A stretch of 52,493 nt of DNA from Stutzerimonas zhaodongensis (GTDB lineage: Bacteria > Pseudomonadota > Gammaproteobacteria > Pseudomonadales > Pseudomonadaceae): contig NZ_RFFM01000011.1 in NCBI RefSeq assembly GCF_003696365.1, positions 1-52,493 of the forward strand. Reading direction: 5' to 3'. Positions 27,095-37,531 of this stretch are shown here, in pieces. Position 1 is the first letter of the stretch; every line of letters starts with the position of its first letter. A program made the position numbers and the translations under genes. Below the pieces are notes generated by a model. It saw only the letters and a list, made by a program, of their open reading frames with translations, made no database searches and was not told the DNA's origin.

Positions 27095-27097
27095 GGG

Positions 27098-28825
27098 TCA
27101 GGGTTTCTCCGAACCTGTCAAGCGTTTGATGGTCTCGCGCAGTACCGGGCTGTCCGGCTGTTGCTTCAGCGCTTCCTTCCAGACGGACCGAGCCTCTCGC
27201 TGGCTTCCGGACGCCCACAGCACTTCGCCGAGGTGGGCTGCGACTTCGTGGTCCGGGAAACGCTCATAAGCTTTGCGCAGCTGTTTTTCGGCCTCGTCCA
27301 GATTGCCCAGGCGATAGTTCACCCAGCCGAGGCTGTCGAGAATGGCGGCGTCAGTGGGGTTAAGCCGGTAAGCCTGCTGGATGAGAGCCAGGGCTTCCTC
27401 ATGGCGATCGGTTCTGTCGGCAAGGGTATAACCCAGCGCGTTGAGCGCCATGGCGTTGTCGGGCTCGCGCTCGATGATGTAGCGCAGATCTCGTTCGAGC
27501 AGCCCGAGGTTGCCGCGTTTCTCGGCGATCATGGCGCGGGTATAGAGCAGGTTGAGGTCGTCAGGGAATTGCGCCAGGGCTTGTTGGGCCAGGTCCCAAG
27601 CGGCATCGTTCTGTTGCTGCCCCGAAAGTGCTTCGATCTCGATAAGGAACAGCTGGATGGCGTAGTCGGGCTGTTCGCCACGAGCGCTGGCCAGCATCTC
27701 GGATGCTTCCTGGTTGCGGCCGAGGGAAAACAGCAGCTCGGCCTGCATAAGCTGTGCTGGTAGATACTCGTTACCCGGACCAACTTTGGCGAAGGCAGCC
27801 AGTGCCTGTTGGTGTTGGCCCAACTGATTGTAGGCGCGGCCCAGATTGAAGTGGGCTGCGTCGACGTGACTGCCACGATCGATCAGCTCCTCGAGGTAAA
27901 CAATGGCTTCGCGCCAGGCCTGGGCCTCTAGGCACACCAGTGCCATTGAAAAGCGTAAGTCATCGTCGTCCGGATATTGCTGTACGAGGGTGGCGAACTC
28001 GCCCATGGCTTCATCGAAGCGATCCTGTTCCACCAGCAGTCGGGCATAAGTCAGCCGAAGTCGCTTCTCTTCGGGATGACGGCGCAGACTCGCTTCCAGC
28101 AGGGGAATGGCGTCCTTGCTGCGTTCCAGGATTTGCAAAAGTCGGGCTTGGAGCAGGATAGAGGGAATTTCCTGCTCACGAGCGGGTTGCTCCTCCAGCA
28201 GCGCCAGTGCTTCCGCCGGCCGGCCGTCCTGCTGCAGCAAAACGGCTTTGCCGAACTTCAACTGAGGGTTGTCGGGGTGCTTGATCAGTAGCTGATCGAA
28301 ACTCTTGAGCAGGCCAGTGCGTGTGTCAGGATCCGTTTCTGCGGCAGAAAGGGCGAGAAAGTCGAAGTGAGTGTCGCCCTGGCCCTTGAGAACTTCTTCC
28401 ATGAACTTCAGCGACTCGTCATAACGCCCGGCGCGCGCCAGCTGCACAGCGGCGGCTCGTTGGGCGTCGAGGTTCTCCGGTGCGTTGTCCGCCCAGATCA
28501 TCGCGGTGTCCAGCGCGGCCTGGTCTGCGCCGAGGTACTCGGCAATCCGGAACCCACGCTCGGCTACGCCAGCATCCTGGGTCGCATTGGCCTGCTGGAC
28601 ATAGTTGCCAAGTGCGATATCGAAGCGGTTGCGCTGCCCTGCAAGTTCAGCCACCAGCAAGGCATAGAGCGTGTCGCCGCTGAACGAGCCGTATTCCGTG
28701 ACGATTGGTTGCGCCGGCTGCGGGGCGCTCTCCTCGACTGGCGGGCCGCTGTCGGGATTGCTCTGCATGAAGCTTTGGCAGCCACCGAGAAAAAGGACGG
28801 CACTGAGGACGAGGAGTTTTTTCAT
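27098..28825 (-). CDS. TPR-repeat lipoprotein
   Basis: 575 residues: lipoprotein signal ([16 protein letters not shown], lipid Cys16), a Pro/Glu-rich linker, then tetratricopeptide repeats covering most of the protein (clear copies include [22 protein letters not shown] and [20 protein letters not shown]). Likely a periplasmic, membrane-tethered scaffold. The open frame goes on to 28918, but the lipoprotein signal fixes the start at 28825 or at the in-frame ATG three codons earlier (28834); neither has a good Shine-Dalgarno. First gene of the run into lolB-ispE, and divergent from hemA. The specific partner is unknown. Confidence 0.88.
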   Translation of the reverse strand: MKKLLVLSAVLFLGGCQSFMQSNPDSGPPVEESAPQPAQPIVTEYGSFSGDTLYALLVAELAGQRNRFDIALGNYVQQANATQDAGVAERGFRIAEYLGADQAALDTAMIWADNAPENLDAQRAAAVQLARAGRYDESLKFMEEVLKGQGDTHFDFLALSAAETDPDTRTGLLKSFDQLLIKHPDNPQLKFGKAVLLQQDGRPAEALALLEEQPAREQEIPSILLQARLLQILERSKDAIPLLEASLRRHPEEKRLRLTYARLLVEQDRFDEAMGEFATLVQQYPDDDDLRFSMALVCLEAQAWREAIVYLEELIDRGSHVDAAHFNLGRAYNQLGQHQQALAAFAKVGPGNEYLPAQLMQAELLFSLGRNQEASEMLASARGEQPDYAIQLFLIEIEALSGQQQNDAAWDLAQQALAQFPDDLNLLYTRAMIAEKRGNLGLLERDLRYIIEREPDNAMALNALGYTLADRTDRHEEALALIQQAYRLNPTDAAILDSLGWVNYRLGNLDEAEKQLRKAYERFPDHEVAAHLGEVLWASGSQREARSVWKEALKQQPDSPVLRETIKRLTGSEKP

Positions 28826-29006
28826 AGGGAACATTTGGCTGGTCTGCGGTCGCGGCATGATGACACAAGCGGTCAGGCAAGCACATGGGCCGGCTTTGAA
28901 GGGAATGGGGCTGGTCAAGCAGATTCAGACAATGACGGGCAATGGTTGTTCTGAGACAGGCGAAGTAGGAGAATCGCGCGCTCCGTTTTCGAATCAGCGA
29001 TCCTGC

Positions 29007-30275
29007 ATGGCTTTCATCGCGCTTGGCATTAATCACAAGACCGCATCGGTGGACGTGCGCGAGCGTGTGGCGTTCACGCCCGAGCAGATGGTCGAAGCGC
29101 TGCAGCAGCTGTGTCGTGTCACGCCGACGCGAGAGGCTGCGATCCTGTCGACGTGCAATCGCAGCGAGCTGTATCTGGAGCAGGAGCAGGTCGAAGCCGA
29201 GGCTGTGCTTGCCTGGCTTGCCAACTATCATCGCCTGAACCTCGAGGAATTGAAGGCCTGCGCTTACGTGCACACCGACAACCAGGCGGTGCGGCACATG
29301 ATGCGTGTGGCGTCCGGGTTGGACTCCATGGTGCTTGGCGAGCCGCAGATTCTCGGGCAGATGAAGTCCGCTTATGCGGTGGCGCGTGAAGCCGGAAGTG
29401 TCGGCCCGCTGCTTGGGCGACTGTTTCAGGCGACCTTCAGTACGGCCAAAACCGTTCGGACTGACACTGCCATTGGCGAGAACCCGGTTTCCGTCGCATT
29501 TGCCGCGGTCAGCCTGGCCAAGCAGATCTTCTCCAACCTCGATCGCAGCCAGGCCTTGCTGATCGGCGCGGGAGAAACCATCACCCTGGTTGCCCGCCAT
29601 TTGCACGAACAGGGCGTCAAGCGCATTGTCGTGGCCAACCGCACGCTCGAACGCGCCAGCGCACTGGCAGAACAGTTCGGCGCCCACGCGATCCTGCTGG
29701 CCGACATACCGCTGGAGCTCTACAACAGCGACATCGTTATCAGCTCCACGGCCAGCCAGCTGCCGATTCTCGGCAAAGGCGCCGTAGAACAGGCTTTGAA
29801 GAAGCGTAAGCACAAGCCGATGTTCATGGTCGACATCGCCGTGCCCCGCGACATAGAAGCGCAGGTTGGCGAGCTGGACGATGTCTACCTCTATACCGTC
29901 GATGATCTGCATGAGGTCGTCGCGGAGAATCTCAAGAGCAGGCAAGGCGCTGCCCAGGCTGCCGAAGGCCTGGTTGCCGCCGGTACCGATGACTTCATGG
30001 CTCGGCTGCGTGAGCTGGCGGCTGTGGATGTGCTCAAGGCGTACCGGCAGCACGCCGAACGGATTCGCGATGAAGAGATGCTCCGAGCTCAGCGGCTACT
30101 GGCCAATGGCGCTACACCCGAAGATGCCCTGGCGCAACTGGCGCGGGGCCTTACCAACAAACTGCTGCACGCGCCGAGCGTCCAGCTGAAGAAACTTTCC
30201 GCGGAGGGGCGTGTGGAAGCGCTGAGCATCGTTCAGGAGCTCTTCGCCCTTCAGGACAGCACGGACAAAACATGA
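29007..30275 (+). CDS. hemA: Glutamyl-tRNA reductase
   Basis: NADPH-dependent first step of the C5 route to 5-aminolevulinate and heme, reducing Glu-tRNA(Glu) to glutamate-1-semialdehyde. 422 residues: catalytic Cys50 in [10 protein letters not shown]-terminal [15 protein letters not shown], a Rossmann NADPH domain with [15 protein letters not shown], and a C-terminal dimerisation helix domain. A much longer in-frame extension (to 28671) overlaps the divergent TPR gene and is not real. The stop overlaps the start of prfA by 4 nt, the classical hemA-prfA arrangement. Confidence 0.97.
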   Translation: MAFIALGINHKTASVDVRERVAFTPEQMVEALQQLCRVTPTREAAILSTCNRSELYLEQEQVEAEAVLAWLANYHRLNLEELKACAYVHTDNQAVRHMMRVASGLDSMVLGEPQILGQMKSAYAVAREAGSVGPLLGRLFQATFSTAKTVRTDTAIGENPVSVAFAAVSLAKQIFSNLDRSQALLIGAGETITLVARHLHEQGVKRIVVANRTLERASALAEQFGAHAILLADIPLELYNSDIVISSTASQLPILGKGAVEQALKKRKHKPMFMVDIAVPRDIEAQVGELDDVYLYTVDDLHEVVAENLKSRQGAAQAAEGLVAAGTDDFMARLRELAAVDVLKAYRQHAERIRDEEMLRAQRLLANGATPEDALAQLARGLTNKLLHAPSVQLKKLSAEGRVEALSIVQELFALQDSTDKT

Positions 30276-31354
30276 AAGCGTCGCTGCTCAACAAACTCGA
30301 TACGCTGCAGGACCGCTTTGAAGAACTGACGGCCCTGCTTGGTGACGCTGAGGTGATCAGCGACCAGACCCGGTTCCGTGCCTATTCGCGCGAGTACGCC
30401 GAGGTCGAGCCGGTTATTGCAACATACCGTGAGTTCATCAAGATGCAGTCCGACCTGGAGGGGGCTCAGGCGCTGCTCAAGGATAGCGATCCGGATGTTC
30501 GCGAGATGGCAGAGGAAGAAGTCGCCGAGTCGCGTGAAAAGCTCGATCAGATCGAAGCGCGTCTTCAGCGCATGCTGTTGCCAAAAGATCCAAAGGACGG
30601 GCGAAACGTCTATCTGGAGATTCGCGCTGGCACCGGTGGTGACGAGGCGGCGATCTTCTCAGGTGATCTGTTCCGCATGTATTCGCGCTATGCCGAACGG
30701 CAAGGGTGGCGCGTCGAGATTCTTTCAGAGAGCCCCGGCGAGCACGGGGGTTATAAAGAAGTCATCTCGCGAGTCGAGGGCGACAACGTGTTTGCCAAGC
30801 TCAAGTTCGAGTCTGGCGCGCATCGCGTACAGCGTGTTCCGGAAACCGAATCCCAGGGCCGCATCCACACCTCGGCCTGCACCGTGGCGGTACTGCCGGA
30901 GCCGGACGAGCAGATTGCCATCGAGATCAATCCGGCCGACCTGCGTGTAGATACCTATCGCGCCTCCGGTGCCGGTGGTCAGCACATCAACAAGACAGAT
31001 TCAGCGGTACGCATCACCCATATGCCCAGCGGCATCGTCGTCGAATGTCAGGAGGAGCGCTCGCAACACAAGAACCGCGCCCGCGCCATGGCGTGGTTGG
31101 CGGCCAAGCTGCAGGACGTGCAGGACAGCGCTGCGCATAAGGAAATCTCCGACACACGCAAATTGTTGGTGGGCTCCGGTGACCGCTCCGAGCGGATACG
31201 GACCTATAACTTCCCGCAGGGACGGGTTACCGATCACCGCATCAACCTCACGCTTTACTCGCTCAACGAAGTGATCGGTGGTGCGGTAGAGCAGGTGATT
31301 GAACCCTTGCTGCAAGAGTACCAGGCCGACCAACTGGCGGCGCTGGGCGACTGA
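30272..31354 (+). CDS. prfA: Peptide chain release factor 1
   Basis: Recognises UAA and UAG stop codons and triggers peptide release. 360 residues; the codon-recognition tripeptide is Pro-Glu-Thr (190-192, P-x-T, where E. coli has PAT), and the catalytic GGQ is at 235-237 in GAGGQHINK. The GGQ glutamine is the methylation target of PrmC, encoded next. The start overlaps hemA by 4 nt (ATGA). The gap to prmC, 105 bp, is longer than usual for this pair. Confidence 0.97.
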   Translation: MKASLLNKLDTLQDRFEELTALLGDAEVISDQTRFRAYSREYAEVEPVIATYREFIKMQSDLEGAQALLKDSDPDVREMAEEEVAESREKLDQIEARLQRMLLPKDPKDGRNVYLEIRAGTGGDEAAIFSGDLFRMYSRYAERQGWRVEILSESPGEHGGYKEVISRVEGDNVFAKLKFESGAHRVQRVPETESQGRIHTSACTVAVLPEPDEQIAIEINPADLRVDTYRASGAGGQHINKTDSAVRITHMPSGIVVECQEERSQHKNRARAMAWLAAKLQDVQDSAAHKEISDTRKLLVGSGDRSERIRTYNFPQGRVTDHRINLTLYSLNEVIGGAVEQVIEPLLQEYQADQLAALGD

Positions 31355-31459
31355 CCTCGTTGTCACGGGGCATGGCGAGCCCTCTCGCTGCCTCGTTTAC
31401 GAGCACGTTCAATCGAAACCGGTCAGCTTCGTCTGCCATCCGAGTCTACGAAAACGCCC

Positions 31460-32287
31460 ATGTCCTCTATCGAGTCCCTGCTACGTGCGGCCACTTTGCC
31501 GGAATCTCCCAGCGCCAGGCTCGACGCCGAATGGCTGTTGGCGGCGGCATTGGGCAAGCCGACTAGCTACCTGCGCACCTGGCCCGAGCGCGAGGTCCCG
31601 GCCGATTGTGAGGCCCGATTCGTCGCAGACCTCGCCCGTCGCCGCCTGGGTGAGCCGATAGCCTACATTCTGGGTCGACAGGGATTCTGGTGCCTGGATC
31701 TGGAAGTTGCGCCACACACGTTGATTCCGCGTCCGGACACCGAACTGCTGGTCGAGACGGCGCTTAGGCTGCTGCCGGCCACGCCGATTGACGTTCTGGA
31801 TCTGGGAACAGGTACCGGTGCGATTGCGCTGGCGCTGGCCCATGACCGACCTAACTGGTCCGTTACGGGGGTCGACCGTATTCCCGAGGCCGTTACGCTG
31901 GCAGCTCGTAATACCGCGCGCTTGCAATTGGCTAATGCCCGATTCCTCGAAAGCCAATGGTTCTCTGCGCTAGGCGGGCAGCGCTACGCGATGATCGTCA
32001 GCAATCCTCCTTACGTCAGGGCGTGCGATCCGCATTTGCGGCAGGGCGATCTACGCTTCGAGCCAGGCAGTGCCCTGGTGGCTGGTGAGGATGGTCTGGC
32101 CGACATTCGCCAGATCGTCTCAAGTGCGCCCGACCATCTTTCGCTGGGTGGCTGGCTGCTTCTGGAGCACGGTTACGACCAGGCGGATGACGTGCGCCGG
32201 CTGCTTGCCGCACGGGGGTTCGCTGATGTTCATAGCTGTAAGGATCTTGGCGGCCACGAACGAGTCAGCCTGGGTCGCTGGTCATGA
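31460..32287 (+). CDS. prmC: Release-factor glutamine N5-methyltransferase
   Basis: Methylates the GGQ glutamine of RF1 and RF2 using S-adenosylmethionine. 275 residues: N-terminal helical domain, SAM-binding motif DVLDLGTGTGAIALALA, and catalytic NPPY (182-185) in IVSNPPYVR. Follows prfA, its substrate gene. The stop overlaps a potential ATG of moeB by 4 nt. Confidence 0.96.
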   Translation: MSSIESLLRAATLPESPSARLDAEWLLAAALGKPTSYLRTWPEREVPADCEARFVADLARRRLGEPIAYILGRQGFWCLDLEVAPHTLIPRPDTELLVETALRLLPATPIDVLDLGTGTGAIALALAHDRPNWSVTGVDRIPEAVTLAARNTARLQLANARFLESQWFSALGGQRYAMIVSNPPYVRACDPHLRQGDLRFEPGSALVAGEDGLADIRQIVSSAPDHLSLGGWLLLEHGYDQADDVRRLLAARGFADVHSCKDLGGHERVSLGRWS

Positions 32288-32307
32288 ATCATCACCAGGA
32301 GGGCGAC

Positions 32308-33063
32308 ATGCTTAGCGACGACGAGCTCTTGCGCTATAGCCGGCAGATTCTGCTCAAACAAGTCGACATCGAGGGGCAGCTGAAGCTCAAGGGGAGCCGG
32401 GTCCTTATCGTAGGACTCGGTGGGCTAGGGTCGCCCGTAGCGCTGTATCTCGCCGCCGCCGGGGTCGGCGAGCTGCATCTGGCAGACTTCGACAGCGTAG
32501 ACCTGACCAATCTGCAGCGTCAGGTACTGCACGATTCGACCTCCGTTGGCGCACAGAAAGTGGACTCGGCGATAGCTCGACTGTCAGCGCTGAATCCGCT
32601 GGCGAGGCTGGTCCCTCACCGCACGGCGATGGATGTCGACTCTCTTGATGCTGCGGTAGCCGCCGTGGATCTCGTTCTCGATTGCACGGACAACTTTTCC
32701 GTCCGCGAGGCGGTCAATGCGGCCTGCGTTGCTGCGAAGAAACCCCTGGTGAGCGGCGCGGCAATACGCCTGGAAGGGCAGCTCTCGGTATTCGATTCCA
32801 GGGTGGAGACAAGTCCCTGCTACCACTGCCTCTACGGACATGGGAGCGAAGCTGAACTTACATGCAGCGAGGCGGGCGTGCTGGGGCCTGTGGTCGGGAT
32901 GCTGGGGAGTTTGCAAGCGCTCGAAGCGCTCAAGCTGCTGGCCGGCTTCGGAGAGCCGCTGATAGGGCGTTTGCTGCTGGTTGATGCGCTTTCGAGCCGC
33001 TTCCGAGAACTCAGGGTCAAGCGCGACCCCGGCTGCGCGGTTTGCGGTAACCACAATGGCTGA
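32308..33063 (+). CDS. moeB: MoeB/HesA/ThiF-type adenylyltransferase
   Basis: E1-like enzyme that adenylates the C-terminus of the sulfur carrier MoaD (molybdopterin synthesis) or a ThiS-like protein. 251 residues: ATP-binding Rossmann motif [13 protein letters not shown] (about 33-45), the Arg-containing NLQRQ region, and two zinc CxxC pairs (CYHC and CAVC). A GGAGG sequence 6-7 nt before the ATG at 32308 decides the start over the ATG at 32284, which overlaps prmC. It overlaps murI by 8 nt. MoeB versus ThiF cannot be settled from this sequence alone; gene order favours the moeB annotation. Confidence 0.88.
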   Translation: MLSDDELLRYSRQILLKQVDIEGQLKLKGSRVLIVGLGGLGSPVALYLAAAGVGELHLADFDSVDLTNLQRQVLHDSTSVGAQKVDSAIARLSALNPLARLVPHRTAMDVDSLDAAVAAVDLVLDCTDNFSVREAVNAACVAAKKPLVSGAAIRLEGQLSVFDSRVETSPCYHCLYGHGSEAELTCSEAGVLGPVVGMLGSLQALEALKLLAGFGEPLIGRLLLVDALSSRFRELRVKRDPGCAVCGNHNG

Positions 33064-33847
33064 CAACGCGCCCGTCGGCGTCTTCGATTCAGGAGTGGGT
33101 GGCCTTTCGGTGCTGAGGGAGATTCGTGCGCGCCTCCCTAATGAGTCGCTGCTATACCTGGCCGACAGCGGCCACGTGCCGTACGGCGAGAAAAGCCCGG
33201 AGTTCATCCGTGAGCGTTGCCGCACGATTGCCGCCTTCCTATTGGGGCAGGGCGCCAAAGCGTTGGTGGTGGCGTGCAATACAGCAACTGCCGCGGGCAT
33301 AGCCGAACTTCGTCTGCTATACCCAGATCTCCCGCTGGTAGGGATGGAACCCGCGGTCAAGCCTGCAGCGCTTGCTACTCGCTCCGGTGTCGTAGGGGTG
33401 CTTGCTACAACGGGCACATTGAAAAGTGCAAAATTTGCCGCATTGCTCGACCGTTTTGCCAGTGATGTCCGTGTCATTACCCAGCCATGTCCTGGCTTGG
33501 TTGAATGCATCGAGGCGGGTGAATTAAACGCGCCTGGTACGCGAGCGCTGCTCGAAGGCTTTGTTCGGCCTTTGATCGATCAGGGCTGTGACACGATCAT
33601 TCTCGGATGCACCCACTACCCCTTCGTCAAAGCCCTGTTATGCGAGATGCTGCCCCCATCCGTCGCGTTGGTTGATACCGGCGCCGCGGTCGCCAGGCAT
33701 CTGGAAAGGGTGCTTGCCGGGCTCGATCAGCTGGCCAATGGCCCATCGATGTCGCGCTTCTGGAGTAGCGGCGATCCACGGCGATTGTCGGCAGTTCTAC
33801 CAGTACTTTGGGGGGAAAACGGTACAGTTTCGTACTGTGCTGTTTAG
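33056..33847 (+). CDS. murI: Glutamate racemase
   Basis: Supplies D-glutamate for peptidoglycan by racemising L-glutamate. 263 residues; N-terminal [14 protein letters not shown], the two catalytic cysteines in VACNTATA (Cys74) and LGCTHYPF, and the YGEKSPEFI loop. The ATG at 33056 lies 8 nt inside moeB; the longer frame to 32981 is coding only in the moeB frame. Confidence 0.96.
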   Translation: MADNAPVGVFDSGVGGLSVLREIRARLPNESLLYLADSGHVPYGEKSPEFIRERCRTIAAFLLGQGAKALVVACNTATAAGIAELRLLYPDLPLVGMEPAVKPAALATRSGVVGVLATTGTLKSAKFAALLDRFASDVRVITQPCPGLVECIEAGELNAPGTRALLEGFVRPLIDQGCDTIILGCTHYPFVKALLCEMLPPSVALVDTGAAVARHLERVLAGLDQLANGPSMSRFWSSGDPRRLSAVLPVLWGENGTVSYCAV

Positions 33848-33931
33848 GAACTCTCGCTGACAGGACGGCTCTGTAACTAAGTAATACTGAACAATTAACA
33901 AGCGGCCTACGTTTTGATAAGGAAATTCCGT

Positions 33932-34450
33932 ATGAAGAAACTGATCTCCCTCGCTGCGGTTGCGGCTGTTTCACTGGGTCAGGTAGCGGCTGCTCAAGCG
34001 CTAAATCTCACTGCTGCCGTCGGTCAGACCGGCGAATCCACGATGACTTATCGGATCGGCGCGCAGATGGACTTCAACCGCAGCTGGTTCCAGACCAGCG
34101 TTGGTCGGCTGACGGGCTATTGGGATGCGGGTTACACCTACTGGGAAGGCGATAAGACATCCGCCAATCACAGCGTGTCGCTGGCACCCGTGTTCGTATA
34201 TGAATTTGCGGGCGAGTCAGTGAAGCCTTACCTGGAGGCAGGGATAGGCGTTGCTGCTTTCGAGAACACCGAGGTCGAGAATAACGATCTGGGTTCGTCG
34301 TTCCAGTTCGAGGACCGTATTGGTGCCGGTCTGCGCTTCGCAGGTGGTCATGAAGTCGGCATTCGGGCGATTCACTACTCCAACGCCGGCATCAAGAACC
34401 CCAATGATGGTATTGAGAGTTACGCGCTGCACTACCGCGCCGCATTCTGA
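33932..34450 (+). CDS. pagL: Lipid A 3-O-deacylase PagL
   Basis: Outer-membrane beta-barrel enzyme that removes the 3-O acyl chain of lipid A. 172 residues with a signal peptide (MKKLISLAAVAAVSLGQVAAAQA), alternating beta-strand segments and the terminal Phe typical of outer-membrane proteins. The catalytic triad fits PagL spacing exactly: His148, Ser150 and Glu162 in HYSNAGIKNPNDGIE (His, +2 Ser, +14 Glu). AAGGA lies 8 nt before the ATG. It lies 84 bp after murI, as in P. aeruginosa. Confidence 0.9.
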   Translation: MKKLISLAAVAAVSLGQVAAAQALNLTAAVGQTGESTMTYRIGAQMDFNRSWFQTSVGRLTGYWDAGYTYWEGDKTSANHSVSLAPVFVYEFAGESVKPYLEAGIGVAAFENTEVENNDLGSSFQFEDRIGAGLRFAGGHEVGIRAIHYSNAGIKNPNDGIESYALHYRAAF

Positions 34451-34468
34451 GCGCCACTGCAGGGTTGC

Positions 34469-34494
34469 GCTGACGGTGCATCTCTGCCGTCAGC
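34469..34494. terminator. Hairpin between the convergent pagL and ykgJ-like genes
   Basis: gctgacgg (34469-34476) and ccgtcagc (34487-34494) form a perfect 8-bp stem with a 10-nt loop. It overlaps the stop codon of the minus-strand gene and may terminate both transcripts, though the T-tracts are weak. Confidence 0.55.
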
Positions 34495-34810
34495 AATCTT
34501 CCAGGTAAGCCGCTGAGGAGCCCTTGCGTTCCTCTAGGCACTCTTCTGACCCGAGTTCGAATTCGCGGCAAATCATTGGGCGCTGGGCGTATATGGTGCA
34601 CCGCATGCTGTCGCGGTCGAGTGCAGCACACCAGCCATCATCCAAGCGGCGCATGACTTGTCCACCCCAGTCATCTTCATGGATGAACTGCCATGGAACC
34701 TCGGTATCTCCGAATAGCATGACTTCGAGTCGGCAGCAGCAGGCTGCGCATGTCGAACAGCTGACACTGTCATCGGGTAGTTGGTAGTGTGGAATAGAAG
34801 CGTAGGTCAT
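34490..34810 (-). CDS. YkgJ-family cysteine-cluster protein
   Basis: 106 residues with a CxxCxxCCC cluster (Cys18, 21, 24-26) in SVSCSTCAACCC and later Cys residues in DRDSMRCTIYAQRPMICREFELGSEEC. This is the YkgJ/FliB-like pattern that probably binds zinc or an iron-sulfur cluster. The C-x-I-Y-x-x-R-P-x-x-C core is diagnostic of the family. Biological role unknown. Convergent with pagL. Confidence 0.88.
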   Translation of the reverse strand: MTYASIPHYQLPDDSVSCSTCAACCCRLEVMLFGDTEVPWQFIHEDDWGGQVMRRLDDGWCAALDRDSMRCTIYAQRPMICREFELGSEECLEERKGSSAAYLEDC

Positions 34811-34861
34811 GAGGGCAGTCTACTCGTCTGCCGCGGGGCTGTGTTTTGTATGAGGGGGGAG

Positions 34862-34888
34862 ACTGCCGGCACCCTGGTTGCCGGCAGT
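34862..34888 (-). terminator. Perfect 10-bp hairpin after uraA
   Basis: actgccggca (34862-34871) and tgccggcagt (34879-34888), 7-nt loop, 7 bp after the uraA stop. The minus strand continues ctcccccc, not a T-run, so efficiency is uncertain. Confidence 0.6.
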
Positions 34889-34894
34889 ATGGGC

Positions 34895-36157
34895 TCAGCT
34901 GTTTTCGTCGAGCTGCTTGTTTTTCCAGCCTTGCCCGCCGGGCAGCACCAGGTTGAGGATCAGGGCGATGATGGCGCACAGCGAGATGCCTGACAGGCTG
35001 AATTCCCCGTAGCCGAACACCATGCCACCGATGCCGAATACCAGCGTTACCGACACGATGATGAGGTTGCGCGCTTCTGCCAGATCAACCTGATGACGAA
35101 TCAGCGTGCTCAGTCCGACAACTGCGATCGAGCCGAACAACAGGCACAAAATACCGCCCATAACCGGTACCGGAATACTAAGCAGTCCGGCCCCGAACTT
35201 GCCGATGAATGCCAGGACAATGGCGAATACCGCAGCCCAGGTCATGACCTTCGGGTTGTAGTTCTTGGTCAGCATCACCGCGCCGGTGACTTCCGCGTAG
35301 GTCGTATTGGGCGGGCCGCCGAATAGTCCGGCGGCAGAAGTCGCCAGGCCGTCGCCCAGCAGGGTGCGATGTAGACCGGGTTTCTTGATGAAGTTCTTGC
35401 CCGTTACGCCACCGATCGCCACGACGCCGCCGATGTGTTCGATTGCCGGGGCCAATGCCACTGGCACCATGAACAGGATCGCGCCCCAATGGAATTCCGG
35501 GGTAACAAAGTTAGGAACGGCCAGCCATGGGGCCGTAACGATGCCGGTGGTATCCACGACGCCGAACGCGAACGACAAGCCGTAGCCCACCGCAACGCCC
35601 GCCAGGATAGGCACCAATCGGAACAGTCCCTTGCCCAGTACGGCCACCAGCAATGTGGTCAGCAGTGCCGGCATTGAAATCATCATCGCCGTTTCGTATG
35701 GCACCAGCTGAGCGCTGGCGTCGCCAGCTTTGCCCATGGCCATATTGACCGCTACGGGCGAAAGGGCGAGTCCGATGGAAATGATCACAGGCGCGATCAC
35801 CACCGGAGGCAGCAGGCGATCGATGAATCCCGGGCCTTTCAGGCGAACCGCGAAGCCCAGGATCATATAGACGATGCCGGCAGCCACAACGCCGCCCAGC
35901 ACGGCAGGCAGGCCGAAGTCGCTCTTGGCCGCGATTATCGGCGCGATAAAGGCAAAGCTTGAAGCCAGAAATACGGGCACTTGGCGCCTGGTAACAAGTT
36001 GGAACAGCAGCGTGCCGATGCCGGCAGTGAACAAGGCTACGTTGGGATCCATCCCGGTGATCAGCGGCATCAATACCAGCGCGCCGAAAGCAACGAACAG
36101 CATTTGCGCGCCCGCCAGCACCTGACGCCCGAGCGGGTCTTCCATGGGCTGCGACAT
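34895..36157 (-). CDS. uraA: Uracil permease
   Basis: NCS2-family uracil:proton symporter of the inner membrane, 420 residues with about 14 hydrophobic segments. Family signatures include the substrate-binding Glu region APAIEHIGGVVAIGG and the GGPPNTTYAEVTGAVMLTK motif. It starts 2 bp after the upp stop, so upp-uraA forms one operon: the permease imports uracil and Upp traps it as UMP. Confidence 0.95.
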   Translation of the reverse strand: MSQPMEDPLGRQVLAGAQMLFVAFGALVLMPLITGMDPNVALFTAGIGTLLFQLVTRRQVPVFLASSFAFIAPIIAAKSDFGLPAVLGGVVAAGIVYMILGFAVRLKGPGFIDRLLPPVVIAPVIISIGLALSPVAVNMAMGKAGDASAQLVPYETAMMISMPALLTTLLVAVLGKGLFRLVPILAGVAVGYGLSFAFGVVDTTGIVTAPWLAVPNFVTPEFHWGAILFMVPVALAPAIEHIGGVVAIGGVTGKNFIKKPGLHRTLLGDGLATSAAGLFGGPPNTTYAEVTGAVMLTKNYNPKVMTWAAVFAIVLAFIGKFGAGLLSIPVPVMGGILCLLFGSIAVVGLSTLIRHQVDLAEARNLIIVSVTLVFGIGGMVFGYGEFSLSGISLCAIIALILNLVLPGGQGWKNKQLDENS

Positions 36158-36159
36158 GC

Positions 36160-36798
36160 TCAGATGTCCTTTTGCTTGGTGCCGAAGATTTTGTCTCCGG
36201 CGTCGCCCAGGCCGGGCATGATGTAGCCGTTTTCGTCCAGTCGTTCGTCGATCGAAGCGGTATAGATGATGACGTCCGGATGCGCGTTTTCAACTGCAGC
36301 GATGCCTTCGGGTGCGGCTACCAGCACCAACGCACGTATTTCCTTGCAACCGGCTTTTTTCAACATGTCGATGGCGGCCACCATGGATCCGCCGGTGGCA
36401 AGCATCGGATCGATGATCATTGCCAGGCGTTGATCGAGGTCGTCGACGAGGCGTTCGAGGTAGGTGTGTGCCTGCAGAGTTTCCTCGTTTCTGGCGATGC
36501 CTACCGCACTGACCTTGGCACCAGGTATCAGGCTAAGTACACCGTCGAGCATGCCAATACCGGCTCGCAGGATCGGCACAACGGTGATCTTCTTACCCGA
36601 AATCTTCTCGACCTGGACCGGACCGCACCAGCCGTCGATGCTGTAGTTTTCCAACGGCAGGTCGCGCGTCGCTTCATACGTCAGGATCGATCCGACCTCC
36701 TGCGCCAGTTCGCGGAAGTTCTTGGTGCTGATATCGGCACGGCGCATCAGCCCAAGTTTGTGGCGAATAAGCGGGTGGCGGATCTCTCGAATGGTCAT
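36160..36798 (-). CDS. upp: Uracil phosphoribosyltransferase
   Basis: Converts uracil plus PRPP to UMP. 212 residues; the PRPP loop [10 protein letters not shown] and the C-terminal uracil-binding [12 protein letters not shown] are characteristic, as is the N-terminal [12 protein letters not shown]. First gene of upp-uraA, divergent from hpt across about 175 bp, so purine and pyrimidine salvage genes share a control region here. Confidence 0.97.
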   Translation of the reverse strand: MTIREIRHPLIRHKLGLMRRADISTKNFRELAQEVGSILTYEATRDLPLENYSIDGWCGPVQVEKISGKKITVVPILRAGIGMLDGVLSLIPGAKVSAVGIARNEETLQAHTYLERLVDDLDQRLAMIIDPMLATGGSMVAAIDMLKKAGCKEIRALVLVAAPEGIAAVENAHPDVIIYTASIDERLDENGYIMPGLGDAGDKIFGTKQKDI

Positions 36799-36973
36799 GG
36801 CTGGCTCCGGCGGGCAAATAAACCGGCGTAGATTAATGCATCAGGGTGTTAGCGGCTATTGAAGTGTCAGCCAGGGGTTGCCCTGTCCGGGGTCGCATCG
36901 GTATTGTCCCGCCCCTTAATTTACGGGTAGCCGACCTGGCTGCTTCGATCTCACCATATTTTGGAGCATCGCC

Positions 36974-37531
36974 ATGTCCGCCGATCTTGCACACGTACGC
37001 CAGATCATGGCTGAAGCCGATTGCCTTTACGCCGAAGCCGAGGTTGAAGCGGCGATCGACGCTGTGGCCGCAAAAATAAACGCCGAACTGGCTGACCGGA
37101 ACCCTGTGGTGTTCTGCGTCATGAACGGCGGTCTGATCTTCTCCGGCAAGCTCGTTCCGAAGCTGCACTTCCCTCTCGAACTGTCGTACCTGCACGCCAC
37201 GCGTTATCGCAACGAGACCAGCGGCGGCGAGCTGTTCTGGAAAGCCAAGCCGGAAATCTCGTTCATGGATCGCGATGTGCTGATCATCGATGACATTCTC
37301 GATGAGGGGCACACCCTTGGCGCCATCATCGATTTCTGCCGGCATGCGGGCGCGGCTGCCGTACATACCGCCGTATTGGTCGACAAGGATCATGAACGCA
37401 AGGCTCGCCCGGATTTGAAAGCCGATTATGTCGGGCTGAGTTGCGTTGATCGCTACGTATTTGGGTATGGCATGGATTACAAAGGCTACTGGCGCAACGC
37501 GCCCGGCATCTACGCCGTTAAAGGCATGTAA
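36974..37531 (+). CDS. hpt: Hypoxanthine-guanine phosphoribosyltransferase
   Basis: Salvages hypoxanthine or guanine with PRPP to IMP or GMP. 185 residues; the PRPP-binding motif VLIIDDILDEGHTLGAI and the C-terminal YVFGYGMDYKGYWRNAPGIYAV match Hpt-type enzymes. A GGAG site lies about 8 nt before the ATG. Single gene; no strong terminator is seen after it. Confidence 0.93.
   Translation: MSADLAHVRQIMAEADCLYAEAEVEAAIDAVAAKINAELADRNPVVFCVMNGGLIFSGKLVPKLHFPLELSYLHATRYRNETSGGELFWKAKPEISFMDRDVLIIDDILDEGHTLGAIIDFCRHAGAAAVHTAVLVDKDHERKARPDLKADYVGLSCVDRYVFGYGMDYKGYWRNAPGIYAVKGM

Noticed and set aside
28647..30053. 468-codon open frame antisense to hemA
   Set aside because: Shadow of hemA; the translation has no recognisable domain and overlaps the TPR gene start.
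31355..31459. Possible frameshifted or extended prmC start in the prfA-prmC gap
   Set aside because: The gap is longer than usual, but PrmC has a normal-length N-terminal domain from the ATG at 31460, so no frameshift is needed.
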